Shown: positions 27,052-33,754 of the stretch, in pieces
Position numbering within the stretch: position 1 is the first letter of the stretch
How the letters are laid out: each line of letters opens with the position of its first letter
Assembly (NCBI GenBank): GCA_012515775.1
Contig: JAAYXS010000857.1
Coordinates: 1 to 37,448 of the forward strand
Direction: 5' to 3'
Length of the DNA stretch: 37,448 nucleotides
DNA from: Phycisphaerae bacterium
GTDB taxonomy: Bacteria > Planctomycetota > Phycisphaerae > UBA1845 > Fen-1342
Translations under genes and position numbers: made by a program
Notes under the pieces: generated by a model
What the model was told of the DNA's origin: nothing
Seen by the model: the letters and a program-made list of their open reading frames with translations, nothing else
Database searches by the model: none

Positions 27052-28738
27052 AGTCATTAGCACGATCGGCTCCGACCCGGGCGACGATTACACGACGCTG
27101 CTGGCTTGGTATACGGCAAGGAAGGGCGATCTGGTCGCACGCGATACGATCGAGATTGCCGAATTGCGCGGCGAGACGCACACGTCCGGGAAAGTACTTG
27201 GCCGGGACGCAAATGTCGTAGACAGCACTCACTATTTTGTGATTCGTGCGATGGCGGGTGCAGAGTTCCGTGGTGACTTCGGGGACGTTTCCGGCCAAGC
27301 CGTCGTGACAGACGAGGTTGGCAGCTACAACAAGTACACGAAGATTTTTGGTATTGTAGTTAAGGGCATCGTCGGCTCAGCTAAGATTATCGGAATATTT
27401 GTCGCGGGCGATTCTAGCGACATCGACTCTTGTGGCGTAAGTAACTTGGTCTCGTCTGGGACGGGCATGCAGTCCGCGGTCGGGATATCGTGTTCGGGCA
27501 GCGTGGACTGTGCCGTAAAGAATTGTGTAGTTCAAGACCTTTTAGCAGTCTATACGGGGACCAGCGGCAAAGTCAGTGACTGCATAGGCATTGCTTATGC
27601 AGCCTTCATCTATAACAACCTTGTGGCGAATATCTCAGCCGAATCCCAATCTAGCAATTCAGGCAGCACAGCCAGTTCTCACGGCATCAGTTCTGCGTCC
27701 GGGGTGGCTTACAACAACTTGGTGTTCAGCGTCAGCGCCACGGCAGCCTACGGCGAAGCCAATGAAACTGAAGCTTGTATCGACGTCGCTACGGCGGACT
27801 ACAACGCCACGGACGACGGCACCGGCGGCACAAATGGCATCACGATCACGCCTGCCGACGAGATCGAGGATACGAGCACAGCCACTTTCGACTGCCACCT
27901 GAAGCCCGGAGCCGACTGTATTGGGGCCGGAACCGACCTTTCGGCCTACGGGGTGGACGAAGACATCGACGGGGACAGTCGCCCACAAAACACTATGTGG
28001 GACATCGGGGCGGATGAATACGCACCCAGCGTAGCCATCGCCACCGCCACGGGCGCGCACGGTGGAACCCAGGCCCAAACGGCCGGCTCTGCCGTTGCCA
28101 TTGCTACCGCGATCGGCGCACACGGTGGCACGCTGGCCCAAGCCGCTGGCTCTGCCGTGGCCATTGCTACCGCGATCGGCGCGCACCCCGGAACCCGGGC
28201 CCAAGCCGCCGGTTCTGCTGTGGCCATCGCCACCGCGATCGGCGCACACGGTGGAACCCGGGCCCAAGCGGCCGGATCGGCCGTGGCCATTGCTACCGCG
28301 ATCGGCGCACACCCCGGAACCCGGGCCCAAGCCGCCGGCTCGGCCGTGGCCATCGCTACCGCGATCGGCGCGCACGGTGGAACCCGGGCCCAAGCCGCCG
28401 GCTCTGCCGTGGCCATTGCTACCGCGATCGGCGCGCACCCCGGAACCCGGGCCCAAACGGCCGGCTCGGCCGTGGCCATCGCTACCGCGATCGGCGCGCA
28501 CGGTGGAACCCGGGCCCAAACGGCCGGCTCTGCCCTTGCCATCGCCACCGCCACCGGCGCACACGGTGGCACGCTGGCCCAAGCCGCCGGCGTCGTGACT
28601 GTCGCGACGTTCCGCCGCTACCGCGCCGCCGCCGGCCTGGCGTACTCGCCGCGACTGGTCGGAGGTTGCTTTACCGCCCAGGCCGCCGCCGGCCTGGCGT
28701 TCGACCGCCACATCCAGGAGGGCCAGACCCTTGTCTAA
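27041..28738 (+). CDS. Beta-helix-like receptor-binding/tail spike protein with 21-residue tandem repeats
   Basis: 565 aa. N-terminal ~330 residues look like a parallel beta-helix: MATEVISTIG and DYTTLLAWYTA opening, then short Ile/Val/Asn-rich strands (FVIRAMAGAEFRGDF, KIFGIVVKGIVGSAKIIGIFVAG, IYNNLVANISAES, VAYNNLVFSVSA), ending in DGDSRPQNTMWDIGADEYAPS, a closing motif common in right-handed beta-helix proteins of Planctomycetes. Residues ~330-517 are nine near-identical repeats of the type SAVAIATAIGAHGGTRAQ. The last ~48 residues repeat AAGLAYSPRLV and AAGLAFDRHI. The helix section is visibly lower in GC than the rest. Likely host recognition. Confidence 0.7.
   Translation: MATEVISTIGSDPGDDYTTLLAWYTARKGDLVARDTIEIAELRGETHTSGKVLGRDANVVDSTHYFVIRAMAGAEFRGDFGDVSGQAVVTDEVGSYNKYTKIFGIVVKGIVGSAKIIGIFVAGDSSDIDSCGVSNLVSSGTGMQSAVGISCSGSVDCAVKNCVVQDLLAVYTGTSGKVSDCIGIAYAAFIYNNLVANISAESQSSNSGSTASSHGISSASGVAYNNLVFSVSATAAYGEANETEACIDVATADYNATDDGTGGTNGITITPADEIEDTSTATFDCHLKPGADCIGAGTDLSAYGVDEDIDGDSRPQNTMWDIGADEYAPSVAIATATGAHGGTQAQTAGSAVAIATAIGAHGGTLAQAAGSAVAIATAIGAHPGTRAQAAGSAVAIATAIGAHGGTRAQAAGSAVAIATAIGAHPGTRAQAAGSAVAIATAIGAHGGTRAQAAGSAVAIATAIGAHPGTRAQTAGSAVAIATAIGAHGGTRAQTAGSALAIATATGAHGGTLAQAAGVVTVATFRRYRAAAGLAYSPRLVGGCFTAQAAAGLAFDRHIQEGQTLV
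28028..28591 (+). repeat. Nine tandem 63-bp repeats (21-residue units) in the spike gene
   Basis: First unit 28028-28087 (one codon short), followed by eight 63-bp units. All contain AIATA[IT]GAH[GP]GT[RLQ]AQ. The central six alternate GAHPGT and GAHGGT, so copies probably multiplied as 126-bp pairs. Near-identical units of this length recombine easily, so copy number is expected to vary. Confidence 0.9.
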
Positions 28739-29114
28739 TGTGATTCACGATACCGTGATGCACGGCTCGAGCGCCGTGAACTTGGCCCGGGTGGCCGACT
28801 ACGACGACGCCCTGGCCACACCCGCCGCCATTGCTGCAATCAGCTACACCATCGAACGCGAATCGGCCGACGCCGCGTTTTCCGCCGTCGATGGCCACGC
28901 GAACCAACCGGTGGACGTTGCCGCCTGCCTCTTCGCCGAGATGCAAAACGACTCGCGCTGGACCTGCGACTCTGTCGGGTACAATTTCCGCCACCTGGTG
29001 CCGATCGACCTGGCCGACGCCTTCCCAACGCCTGGCGTCTATTGGGTCCGCTATCGATTCGTACCAGCCGCCGGCCAACCCTTTGTGATCGCGTTCCGGC
29101 TCCGCGCGTTGTAG
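28731..29114 (+). CDS. Conserved structural-cluster protein, function unknown (TTG start)
   Basis: 127 aa when read from TTG 28731, which overlaps the spike stop by eight bases; GTG 28740 and ATG 28758 are alternatives. Beta-rich: SSAVNLARVADYDDALA, AAISYTIERESADAAF, VDVAACLFAEMQNDSRWTCDSVGYNFRHLVPI, VYWVRYRFVPAAGQPFVIAFRLRAL. A conserved GYNFRHxVP...AF..pG.Y.VrY.f.Pa.GqPfvv.FR pattern is one I associate with planctomycete phage proteins. Probably a small virion protein that follows the fibre gene, for example a fibre-associated cap or chaperone. Confidence 0.55.
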   Translation: MSNVIHDTVMHGSSAVNLARVADYDDALATPAAIAAISYTIERESADAAFSAVDGHANQPVDVAACLFAEMQNDSRWTCDSVGYNFRHLVPIDLADAFPTPGVYWVRYRFVPAAGQPFVIAFRLRAL

Positions 29115-29138
29115 CCGCTCCCCGTGTTGCGAGGCCCC

Positions 29139-29678
29139 ATGGACGAACGCCACGACCGCCCGACGATTACGCCCACGCTGGCCGACCTGATCGGCGACCG
29201 CGCGCGGGCCGGCGAACCGGTTGCCGCCCTGGCCGCCGAGTTCCACCTGACCACCTACGTCGTGGCGCGTATCTGCGAGGCGCGCCCGAGCGCAGCGGTG
29301 CAGGCGGAAATCCGCAGCCGCTACGCCAGCCAACCGGACGCCGACCTGGCCCTGGAAGCCCGCCTGGCGCGCGAGTACGGGCTCGACCCCAGCCTCGTAC
29401 ACGACATCCTGAGTTCCGACGACTGCGGACGGGCCCGCGCCCGGCGGCGCGAGGCGAAACGCCGCCCCCGGAAGTTCCGCGTGCGCCACTCCGACCTCTC
29501 CACCTCGCCGCTGCATCTGCGCACGGGCGAACGCTACGCGACTGCTCCCACGATCTGCCCGCGCTGTGGAAATCCGCTGCATGTGATCCCCTGCCGTATC
29601 TGCCGCATCCGCGACCTGCTCGCCGGGGGGGTGCGCGTGTGGAACGACCCGAAACCGACCTCGCAGGATACGCCCTGA
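29139..29678 (+). CDS. Zinc-ribbon protein with helical N-terminus
   Basis: 179 aa from ATG 29139, preceded by GCGAGGCCCC; the GTG at 29124 is a longer but weaker start. Residues 1-100 are helical and Arg/Ala-rich (LADLIGDRARAGEPVAALAAEFHLTTYVVARI), HTH-like in style. Residues ~140-158 hold TICPRCGNPLHVIPCRICRIR, two CxxC pairs forming a zinc ribbon. Could be a transcriptional or DNA-associated regulator, for example of late genes; it is the last gene of the adsorption cluster and is followed by a GC-rich inverted-repeat region. Confidence 0.6.
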   Translation: MDERHDRPTITPTLADLIGDRARAGEPVAALAAEFHLTTYVVARICEARPSAAVQAEIRSRYASQPDADLALEARLAREYGLDPSLVHDILSSDDCGRARARRREAKRRPRKFRVRHSDLSTSPLHLRTGERYATAPTICPRCGNPLHVIPCRICRIRDLLAGGVRVWNDPKPTSQDTP

Positions 29679-29699
29679 GGCGCGCCGGCCCATTCCGGC

Positions 29700-29752
29700 G
29701 ACCCCGAAGACCTGTAGCCGGCCCCGGCCAGTACCGGGCCATTTCGGGGCCG
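29700..29752 (+). terminator. GC-rich inverted-repeat region after the adsorption cluster
   Basis: ACCCCGAA near 29700 pairs with TTTCGGGG near 29739-29748, with inner GGCCCCGG/CCGGGCC pairing. There is no long T run directly after it; GGTTTTCCCC follows about 35 bases later. Plausible but weak terminator. Confidence 0.4.
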
Positions 29753-29859
29753 TAGCGGCCACACTAGACCAATAGGGTGGGTTTTCCCCTCGCCCCGCAA
29801 CATTGCCGTTGCGCGAGCCTCCCTCGCGTGATAAATTGACGGCTGCGACGCGCACGTTT

Positions 29860-29904
29860 GCCGGCCGGCCTGGTGCCCTCTCTTGCCGTGCCAGGCCGGC
29901 CGGC
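29860..29904. promoter_or_regulatory. Perfect 14-bp inverted repeat upstream of the secreted protease gene
   Basis: GCCGGCCGGCCTGG (29860-29873) and CCAGGCCGGCCGGC (29891-29904) are exact reverse complements around a 17-base loop. It lies 24 bases before the protease ATG and downstream of a possible weak promoter (TTGCGC at 29809, ATAAAT at 29831-29836), so it would be in the 5' leader: an mRNA structure limiting lysis-gene translation or a factor-binding site. Confidence 0.6.
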
Positions 29905-29928
29905 CCCCGCCTCTCTTCCTGGTGCCTT

Positions 29929-31293
29929 ATGCCCTTCCGCTTCCACCTTCTCCCGCCGATTCTTCTCTTGGTGGCCTGCTGCGCGGTGCCGACGCTAGGG
30001 GCCGCCGACGACTGCGCGGCACTAGCCGCCGCGCACAGCGCCACCGCCCGCCTGGTTGCCGCCAATGGCGACACGGGAACCGGGACCGTCTTCGAGGTCT
30101 CGCAGGGGCGCGTCTTCCTGGCGACCGCCGCGCACGTGGCGACCTCGCAAACGCTCCAGGCCCAATTCTTCTTTCTGGGGCACGAGTCCAAGGCCGTGCC
30201 CGCCGCGCTGCTCTGGCGCGATGAACCGGCCGACCTGGCCATCGTGGCGGTGAATCTGGCGGCGCTCGAGGGAACGATCCCGCCGGCCATTCCGCTGGCC
30301 CCGCCCGACGCCGTGGTGCCGACCGGCGCGCCGATCTATACTGTAGGCTGCGCTCACGGCGCATGGGCCACCGGTGCCGAAGGCCACGCGATCGGCTACG
30401 ACGAGGGCCGCCGGTTGTGTTTCCTGCCGATCCCCGCAGAAGGCCGGTCGGGCTCCGCCGTGATCCACGCGGGCCGCATCGTGGGTATCGTGTCCGTGCA
30501 AGTCTTCGACAAGAGAAAGGAAGAGGGCGGTCGGCCGGTCCATGGGGCCGCCGCGCCGCATCACGCGTTCTATGCTCTCTGGGGAAACGCCCAACAAAAG
30601 ACCGCCGCCCGCCTGGTCGAAATCCCCACGCAAGCCCAACGCTGGCAACCGTTCGGTGGTCGGCTGCAAGGCATGATGGGCGGATGCCAAGGTGGCGGAT
30701 GCCCCGGGGGCCAATGCCCGTACCCGCAACAGCCTGCGCCACAACAGACGCCCCAACCCTCGCCGAATGCTGGCGGTGTCTGGCCCACGCGCCCGGATCC
30801 TGCCGCGGAAATCGGCGGTGCTCGAGCCGCCTCGCTGGACCTGGCCCAACTGGCCGAGGCGATCCACGGCCCGCCCGAAGAACGCGACCTCCGCCGCCGC
30901 CTACTGGAGGCCCAACTCGCCCAACTGGAGGCCCAATCCCAAGCCGCCGCCGACGCCAAGGCCGAGGCCGCCCTGGAGGCCGTACCTCGCGCCCAACTGG
31001 CCGACGCCGCCGGCTCTGCCGTAACGGGCCAGTGGTCCGAGGCCGCCGCCACCCTCACCGGGCCCGAGGTGGCCGGCTGGGCCGTTGGCTCCGTCGCCAC
31101 GCTGGCCCTGGGCTGGCTGGGCCTACGCGGCCTGCCCGGCCTGCTGGCCCGCTGGCTGATCGGCCTGGTAGGGGCCGCCGCCTTCCGCTGGGCCCATGCC
31201 CGAATCACCGCCCCCGTGGACACGGAAGTGGACGCGGTAATTCGGGACGTAACCACCAAGGTAAAGCCTGCTTCTCACCCCCAAGGTGCCTAA
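29929..31293 (+). CDS. Secreted trypsin-like serine protease with C-terminal membrane segment (lysis candidate)
   Basis: 454 aa from ATG 29929. Residues 1-25 are a signal peptide (RFHLLPPILLLVACCAVPTLGA); LVAC at 14-17 also fits a lipobox. A chymotrypsin-fold domain follows with all three catalytic residues: H69 in TAAHVA, D102 in EPADLAIV and S174 in GRSGSAV. Residues ~240-300 are a Cys/Gly/Pro/Gln-rich linker (GGCPGGQCPYPQQPAP), residues ~320-370 are coiled coil (ERDLRRRLLEAQLAQLEAQS), and ~395-435 form one or two membrane segments (VGSVATLALGWLGLRGLPGLLARWLIGLVGAAAF). It sits at the usual lysis position. Host-wall protein cleavage is hypothesis. Confidence 0.8.
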   Translation: MPFRFHLLPPILLLVACCAVPTLGAADDCAALAAAHSATARLVAANGDTGTGTVFEVSQGRVFLATAAHVATSQTLQAQFFFLGHESKAVPAALLWRDEPADLAIVAVNLAALEGTIPPAIPLAPPDAVVPTGAPIYTVGCAHGAWATGAEGHAIGYDEGRRLCFLPIPAEGRSGSAVIHAGRIVGIVSVQVFDKRKEEGGRPVHGAAAPHHAFYALWGNAQQKTAARLVEIPTQAQRWQPFGGRLQGMMGGCQGGGCPGGQCPYPQQPAPQQTPQPSPNAGGVWPTRPDPAAEIGGARAASLDLAQLAEAIHGPPEERDLRRRLLEAQLAQLEAQSQAAADAKAEAALEAVPRAQLADAAGSAVTGQWSEAAATLTGPEVAGWAVGSVATLALGWLGLRGLPGLLARWLIGLVGAAAFRWAHARITAPVDTEVDAVIRDVTTKVKPASHPQGA

Positions 31294-31511
31294 TGCTCCG
31301 CTGCTGCTCCATCCTCTTGCTGATCCTCTGCGCCACCCTGGCCCATTGCTGCGCGGCTGACGCCCGCCCACCGCGCCACGCGCCGCACGGCGCACCGCCC
31401 CACTTCACGCGACCACACCACGCCTTGCCGCCTCGCGCCGCCTGGCCACCGATCCCGCGCCGCCTGCCGCACCCCGGCTGGTTGCTCTGGCTCCGCATCG
31501 CCCCCGACTAA
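31293..31511 (+). CDS. Small exported Pro/His-rich protein (spanin-like candidate)
   Basis: 72 aa from ATG 31293, which overlaps the protease stop (TAATG). It begins with a hydrophobic export signal, MLRCCSILLLILCATLAHCCA, followed by a Pro/His/Arg-rich exported part (RPPRHAPHGAPPHFTRPHHALPP). Size, signal sequence and low-complexity mature part resemble outer-membrane spanins of two-component systems, which are short Pro-rich lipoproteins, though the lipobox here (LAHC) is poor. With the next gene it may form a lysis pair. No further motif is visible. Confidence 0.55.
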   Translation: MLRCCSILLLILCATLAHCCAADARPPRHAPHGAPPHFTRPHHALPPRAAWPPIPRRLPHPGWLLWLRIAPD

Positions 31512-31513
31512 CC

Positions 31514-31639
31514 ATGCTCATCGCCTTCGCTTTAGGTGTCGGCTGCCTGCTCTCGATCCGCCTGCAACGCGAGACGCACCGCCTGCTCCGCGTGATCGTC
31601 TCGCACCTCGACCCGAGCGACCCCGACGCCGAAATCTAG
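31514..31639 (+). CDS. 41-residue membrane protein (holin or inner spanin candidate)
   Basis: A very short gene, ATG 31514 to TAG 31639, two bases after the previous stop. The product starts with a hydrophobic segment (LIAFALGVGCLLSI) followed by a helical, charged cytoplasmic or periplasmic part (RLQRETHRLLRVIVSHLDPSDPDAEI). A single N-terminal TM with an amphipathic helix is like inner-membrane spanins or small pinholins. Too short for confident assignment; it is supported by tight spacing in the lysis-like block and normal codon use. Confidence 0.5.
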   Translation: MLIAFALGVGCLLSIRLQRETHRLLRVIVSHLDPSDPDAEI

Positions 31640-31642
31640 CCG

Positions 31643-31811
31643 CCGCCCCATCTGGCGGCATTTCCCAGCCCTCCGCCCCTTTTCCGCGCGCCTACCTCGC
31701 GCCACGCCCGCCGCGGGTCCTTCCCAGCCCTCCCCGGAACCCCCGGGCGGAAATAGGTTTTCGTCTCAAACAGACTTTCTTTCCCCTCCGCCGCCGCGTT
31801 CGACACCTCAA
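31643..31811. other. Non-coding region between the lysis-like block and the packaging genes
   Basis: CCGCC at 31640 and GGCGG near 31653 can form a hairpin followed by CATTT. TTCCCAGCCCTCC occurs twice exactly, at 31662-31674 and 31721-31733. An AT-richer stretch (GGAAATAGGTTTTCGTCTCAA) precedes the first packaging gene. This may hold the late promoter or part of a packaging (cos/pac) site; no site can be named from sequence. Confidence 0.4.
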
Positions 31812-32477
31812 ATGCTCGATCCCAACGACTTTGGCCCGCCCGACTGGCTATTGGCCGACCTGATCGGAGGCCCAGCCGCCGACAATGGGCTGGAGTCCGA
31901 CCGAATCCCGACGGCCCGCGCCCTGCGGCGCGAGGCAAAGCACCGCTTCGCACGCCTGCGCCAACGCGACACGCTCGCCGACGTGATCGGGGCACCGCCC
32001 CAGCCAGGCGAAACCCTGCACATTGTCTCCGGGGCCACTTGGGACTTCTGGACCTGGGTTCCGCTAATCCTGGACCGGTGGCTGCCACACACGGAAACGC
32101 TCTATTGCTCCACCTGGACACTCTGCGCTACCACCGTTGTGGAGCTGCTCGAATTGTGGGACGCCGGCAAAATCGGCACCGTGAACTTCTTGAGCGGCCT
32201 GTACTTCAAACGCCGCGAAACGTCGGTGTACTCGCGCCTGCTGAACGGGCTACGCGACCGCGGGGGACACTACCGCGCCTTCCGCAATCACGCCAAGGTC
32301 CTCCTGTTGAACCACGGCGACGACTACCACACCATCACCGGCAGCGCCAACCTTACGGCCAACCCTCGCGCGGAACAATACGACTGGACGAACGACCGCG
32401 ACGTGTGGACGTTCTACCGTGATTGGTTCGGCGAAATGCTCCGCGACGTCCCCCCCGAACCGGAGACGCAAAAGTAG
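31812..32477 (+). CDS. PLD-like (HKD) protein in the packaging cluster
   Basis: 221 aa. The C-terminal part has NHAKVLLLNHGDDYHTITGSANLTANPRAEQYD, the H-x-K-x4-(D/N)...GSAN pattern of phospholipase D-like nucleases; the Asp spacing after H-x-K is slightly irregular. The preceding segments (ILDRWLPHTETLYCSTWTLCATTVVELLELWDAG, then TVNFLSGLYFKRRE) fit the first alpha/beta repeat. Only one HKD motif is present, so activity would need a dimer. Next to terminase and methyltransferase genes, a DNA-processing role in packaging or host DNA degradation is plausible. Confidence 0.7.
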   Translation: MLDPNDFGPPDWLLADLIGGPAADNGLESDRIPTARALRREAKHRFARLRQRDTLADVIGAPPQPGETLHIVSGATWDFWTWVPLILDRWLPHTETLYCSTWTLCATTVVELLELWDAGKIGTVNFLSGLYFKRRETSVYSRLLNGLRDRGGHYRAFRNHAKVLLLNHGDDYHTITGSANLTANPRAEQYDWTNDRDVWTFYRDWFGEMLRDVPPEPETQK

Positions 32478-32998
32478 TGGCCAAACGAAAACGCGCCAAG
32501 GCGAAACCCAAGCCCGGGCCGCCAACGGTAAGCCCGGAGACCGTCGACCAGACCATTACGCTGCTGTTGACGCTCGAATCGACACACCAGGTCGCCGCCG
32601 CTCTGACCTCCGACCAGATCGGGCTCGCCCCGGCCGCCGCTGAAGCCGCTATCGCAGAAGCCCAACGCCGCCTCATGGCCGCGGCCGGCTACGACAAGAC
32701 GCACGAGCTGGGGCGCGCAATCCGCCGCCTCAACAACCTGTACCGCCGATCGGTCCAAGTCCAAGACTGCAAGACCGCCCTCGCCGCGCAACGCGAGTTG
32801 AACCGTCTGCTCGCGTTGGGCGCCGCGCCCTCGCCCGACCAAACCACAAGCGACACGCCACCGACCGACCCCGCCGAAGTCGAGCGCGCACGCGAACACC
32901 TCGCGCGAGCGCTGCCTGACCATGCCGACCTGCCACTCGACGAACTGGCCCGCCTGGCCGCTACTGCCCTGATCGACACCCGGAGCCCTCACCCATGA
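32477..32998 (+). CDS. Probable terminase small subunit (GTG start)
   Basis: 173 aa from GTG 32477, whose G is the last base of the preceding TAG stop. It opens with a basic Lys/Arg/Pro tail (AKRKRAKAKPKPGPP), followed by helices in HTH-like order: ETVDQTITLLLTLESTHQVAAALTSDQIGLAPAAAEAAIAEAQRRLMAAAGYDKTHELGRAIRRLNNLYRRSVQVQDCKTALAAQRELNRLL. The part VQDCKTALAAQRELNRLLAL is a motif seen in terminase small subunits and phage DNA-binding proteins. Located immediately before the large terminase block. No direct motif proves it. Confidence 0.6.
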   Translation: MAKRKRAKAKPKPGPPTVSPETVDQTITLLLTLESTHQVAAALTSDQIGLAPAAAEAAIAEAQRRLMAAAGYDKTHELGRAIRRLNNLYRRSVQVQDCKTALAAQRELNRLLALGAAPSPDQTTSDTPPTDPAEVERAREHLARALPDHADLPLDELARLAATALIDTRSPHP

Positions 32999-33750
32999 CC
33001 CCCACCCGCCACGACCTGGCTTTCGATGTGACCCTATACCACGGCTGCGCGGAGGACGTGTTGCCATCGCTGCCGCCCGCTTCACTTGACGCAGTAATCA
33101 CTGACCCGCCGTACTCGTCAGGAGGCCAATTCCGCGGCGATCGCGCGCAACCGACCCGTGCTAAGTACCAATCCACCGACACCAAGACCCTATTTGCCGA
33201 GTTCGCCGGCGACTCACGAGACCAACGCGCCTATCTGCTGTGGTCTGCGCAGTGGATGCGTGCCGCGCTCGACGCGACCAAGCCCGGCGGTTTCCTGTGC
33301 GTCTTTTGCGACTGGCGACAACTCCCGGCCACGTCCGACGCGATCCAGGTAGCCGGCTGGACTTGGCGCGGGATTATCCCCTGGGACAAGCGCAACGCGA
33401 GGCCCCAGCCCGATCGACCTCGCAACCAGTGCGAGTACGTGCTGTGGGCGACACACGGCGCGCACCCGTCGAAGCCCGGTCCAGGCGTCCGTTACCACGC
33501 CGGCCTGCTCTCCGCACCCGCGCCAAGCACCTCGCAACGGACCATTTCGACTCAGAAGCCGGAATCCATCCTCCGCGACCTGGTCGCCCTCGCGCCGCCC
33601 GGTGGCCTGGTGTGCGATCCGTTCCTGGGGTCTGGTACCACGGCCGCCGCCTGTCTGGCTATGGGCCGCCGGTTCGTCGGCTGCGAGTTCACCGCCGCAC
33701 ATTTCGCCCACGCCCGCGAACGCATCGAGGCCGCCCTCGCTGCGCGCTGA
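32995..33750 (+). CDS. DNA N4/N6-methyltransferase, solitary
   Basis: 251 aa, overlapping the preceding gene by ATGA. Motif IV DPPY is at 37-40 (DAVITDPPYSSGG) and the AdoMet-binding motif I at 208-216 (DPFLGSGTT), with TQKPE at 186-190. DPPY before FxGxG is the beta-class order, used by N4-cytosine or N6-adenine enzymes. There is no restriction partner, so it most likely modifies phage DNA to avoid host restriction, or marks DNA for packaging. It is embedded between the small and large terminase genes, so it is co-expressed late. Substrate base is not decided. Confidence 0.88.
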   Translation: MTPTRHDLAFDVTLYHGCAEDVLPSLPPASLDAVITDPPYSSGGQFRGDRAQPTRAKYQSTDTKTLFAEFAGDSRDQRAYLLWSAQWMRAALDATKPGGFLCVFCDWRQLPATSDAIQVAGWTWRGIIPWDKRNARPQPDRPRNQCEYVLWATHGAHPSKPGPGVRYHAGLLSAPAPSTSQRTISTQKPESILRDLVALAPPGGLVCDPFLGSGTTAAACLAMGRRFVGCEFTAAHFAHARERIEAALAAR

Positions 33751-33754
33751 CTGA

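Noticed and set aside
28028-28591. CRISPR or transposon repeat
   Set aside because: Tandem, in-frame 63-bp units without spacers that encode repeated residues.
27659-28711. Minus-strand and alternative-frame open frames over the 63-bp repeat array
   Set aside because: They exist only because a repeat unit without stop codons is open in several frames; no independent start or motif.
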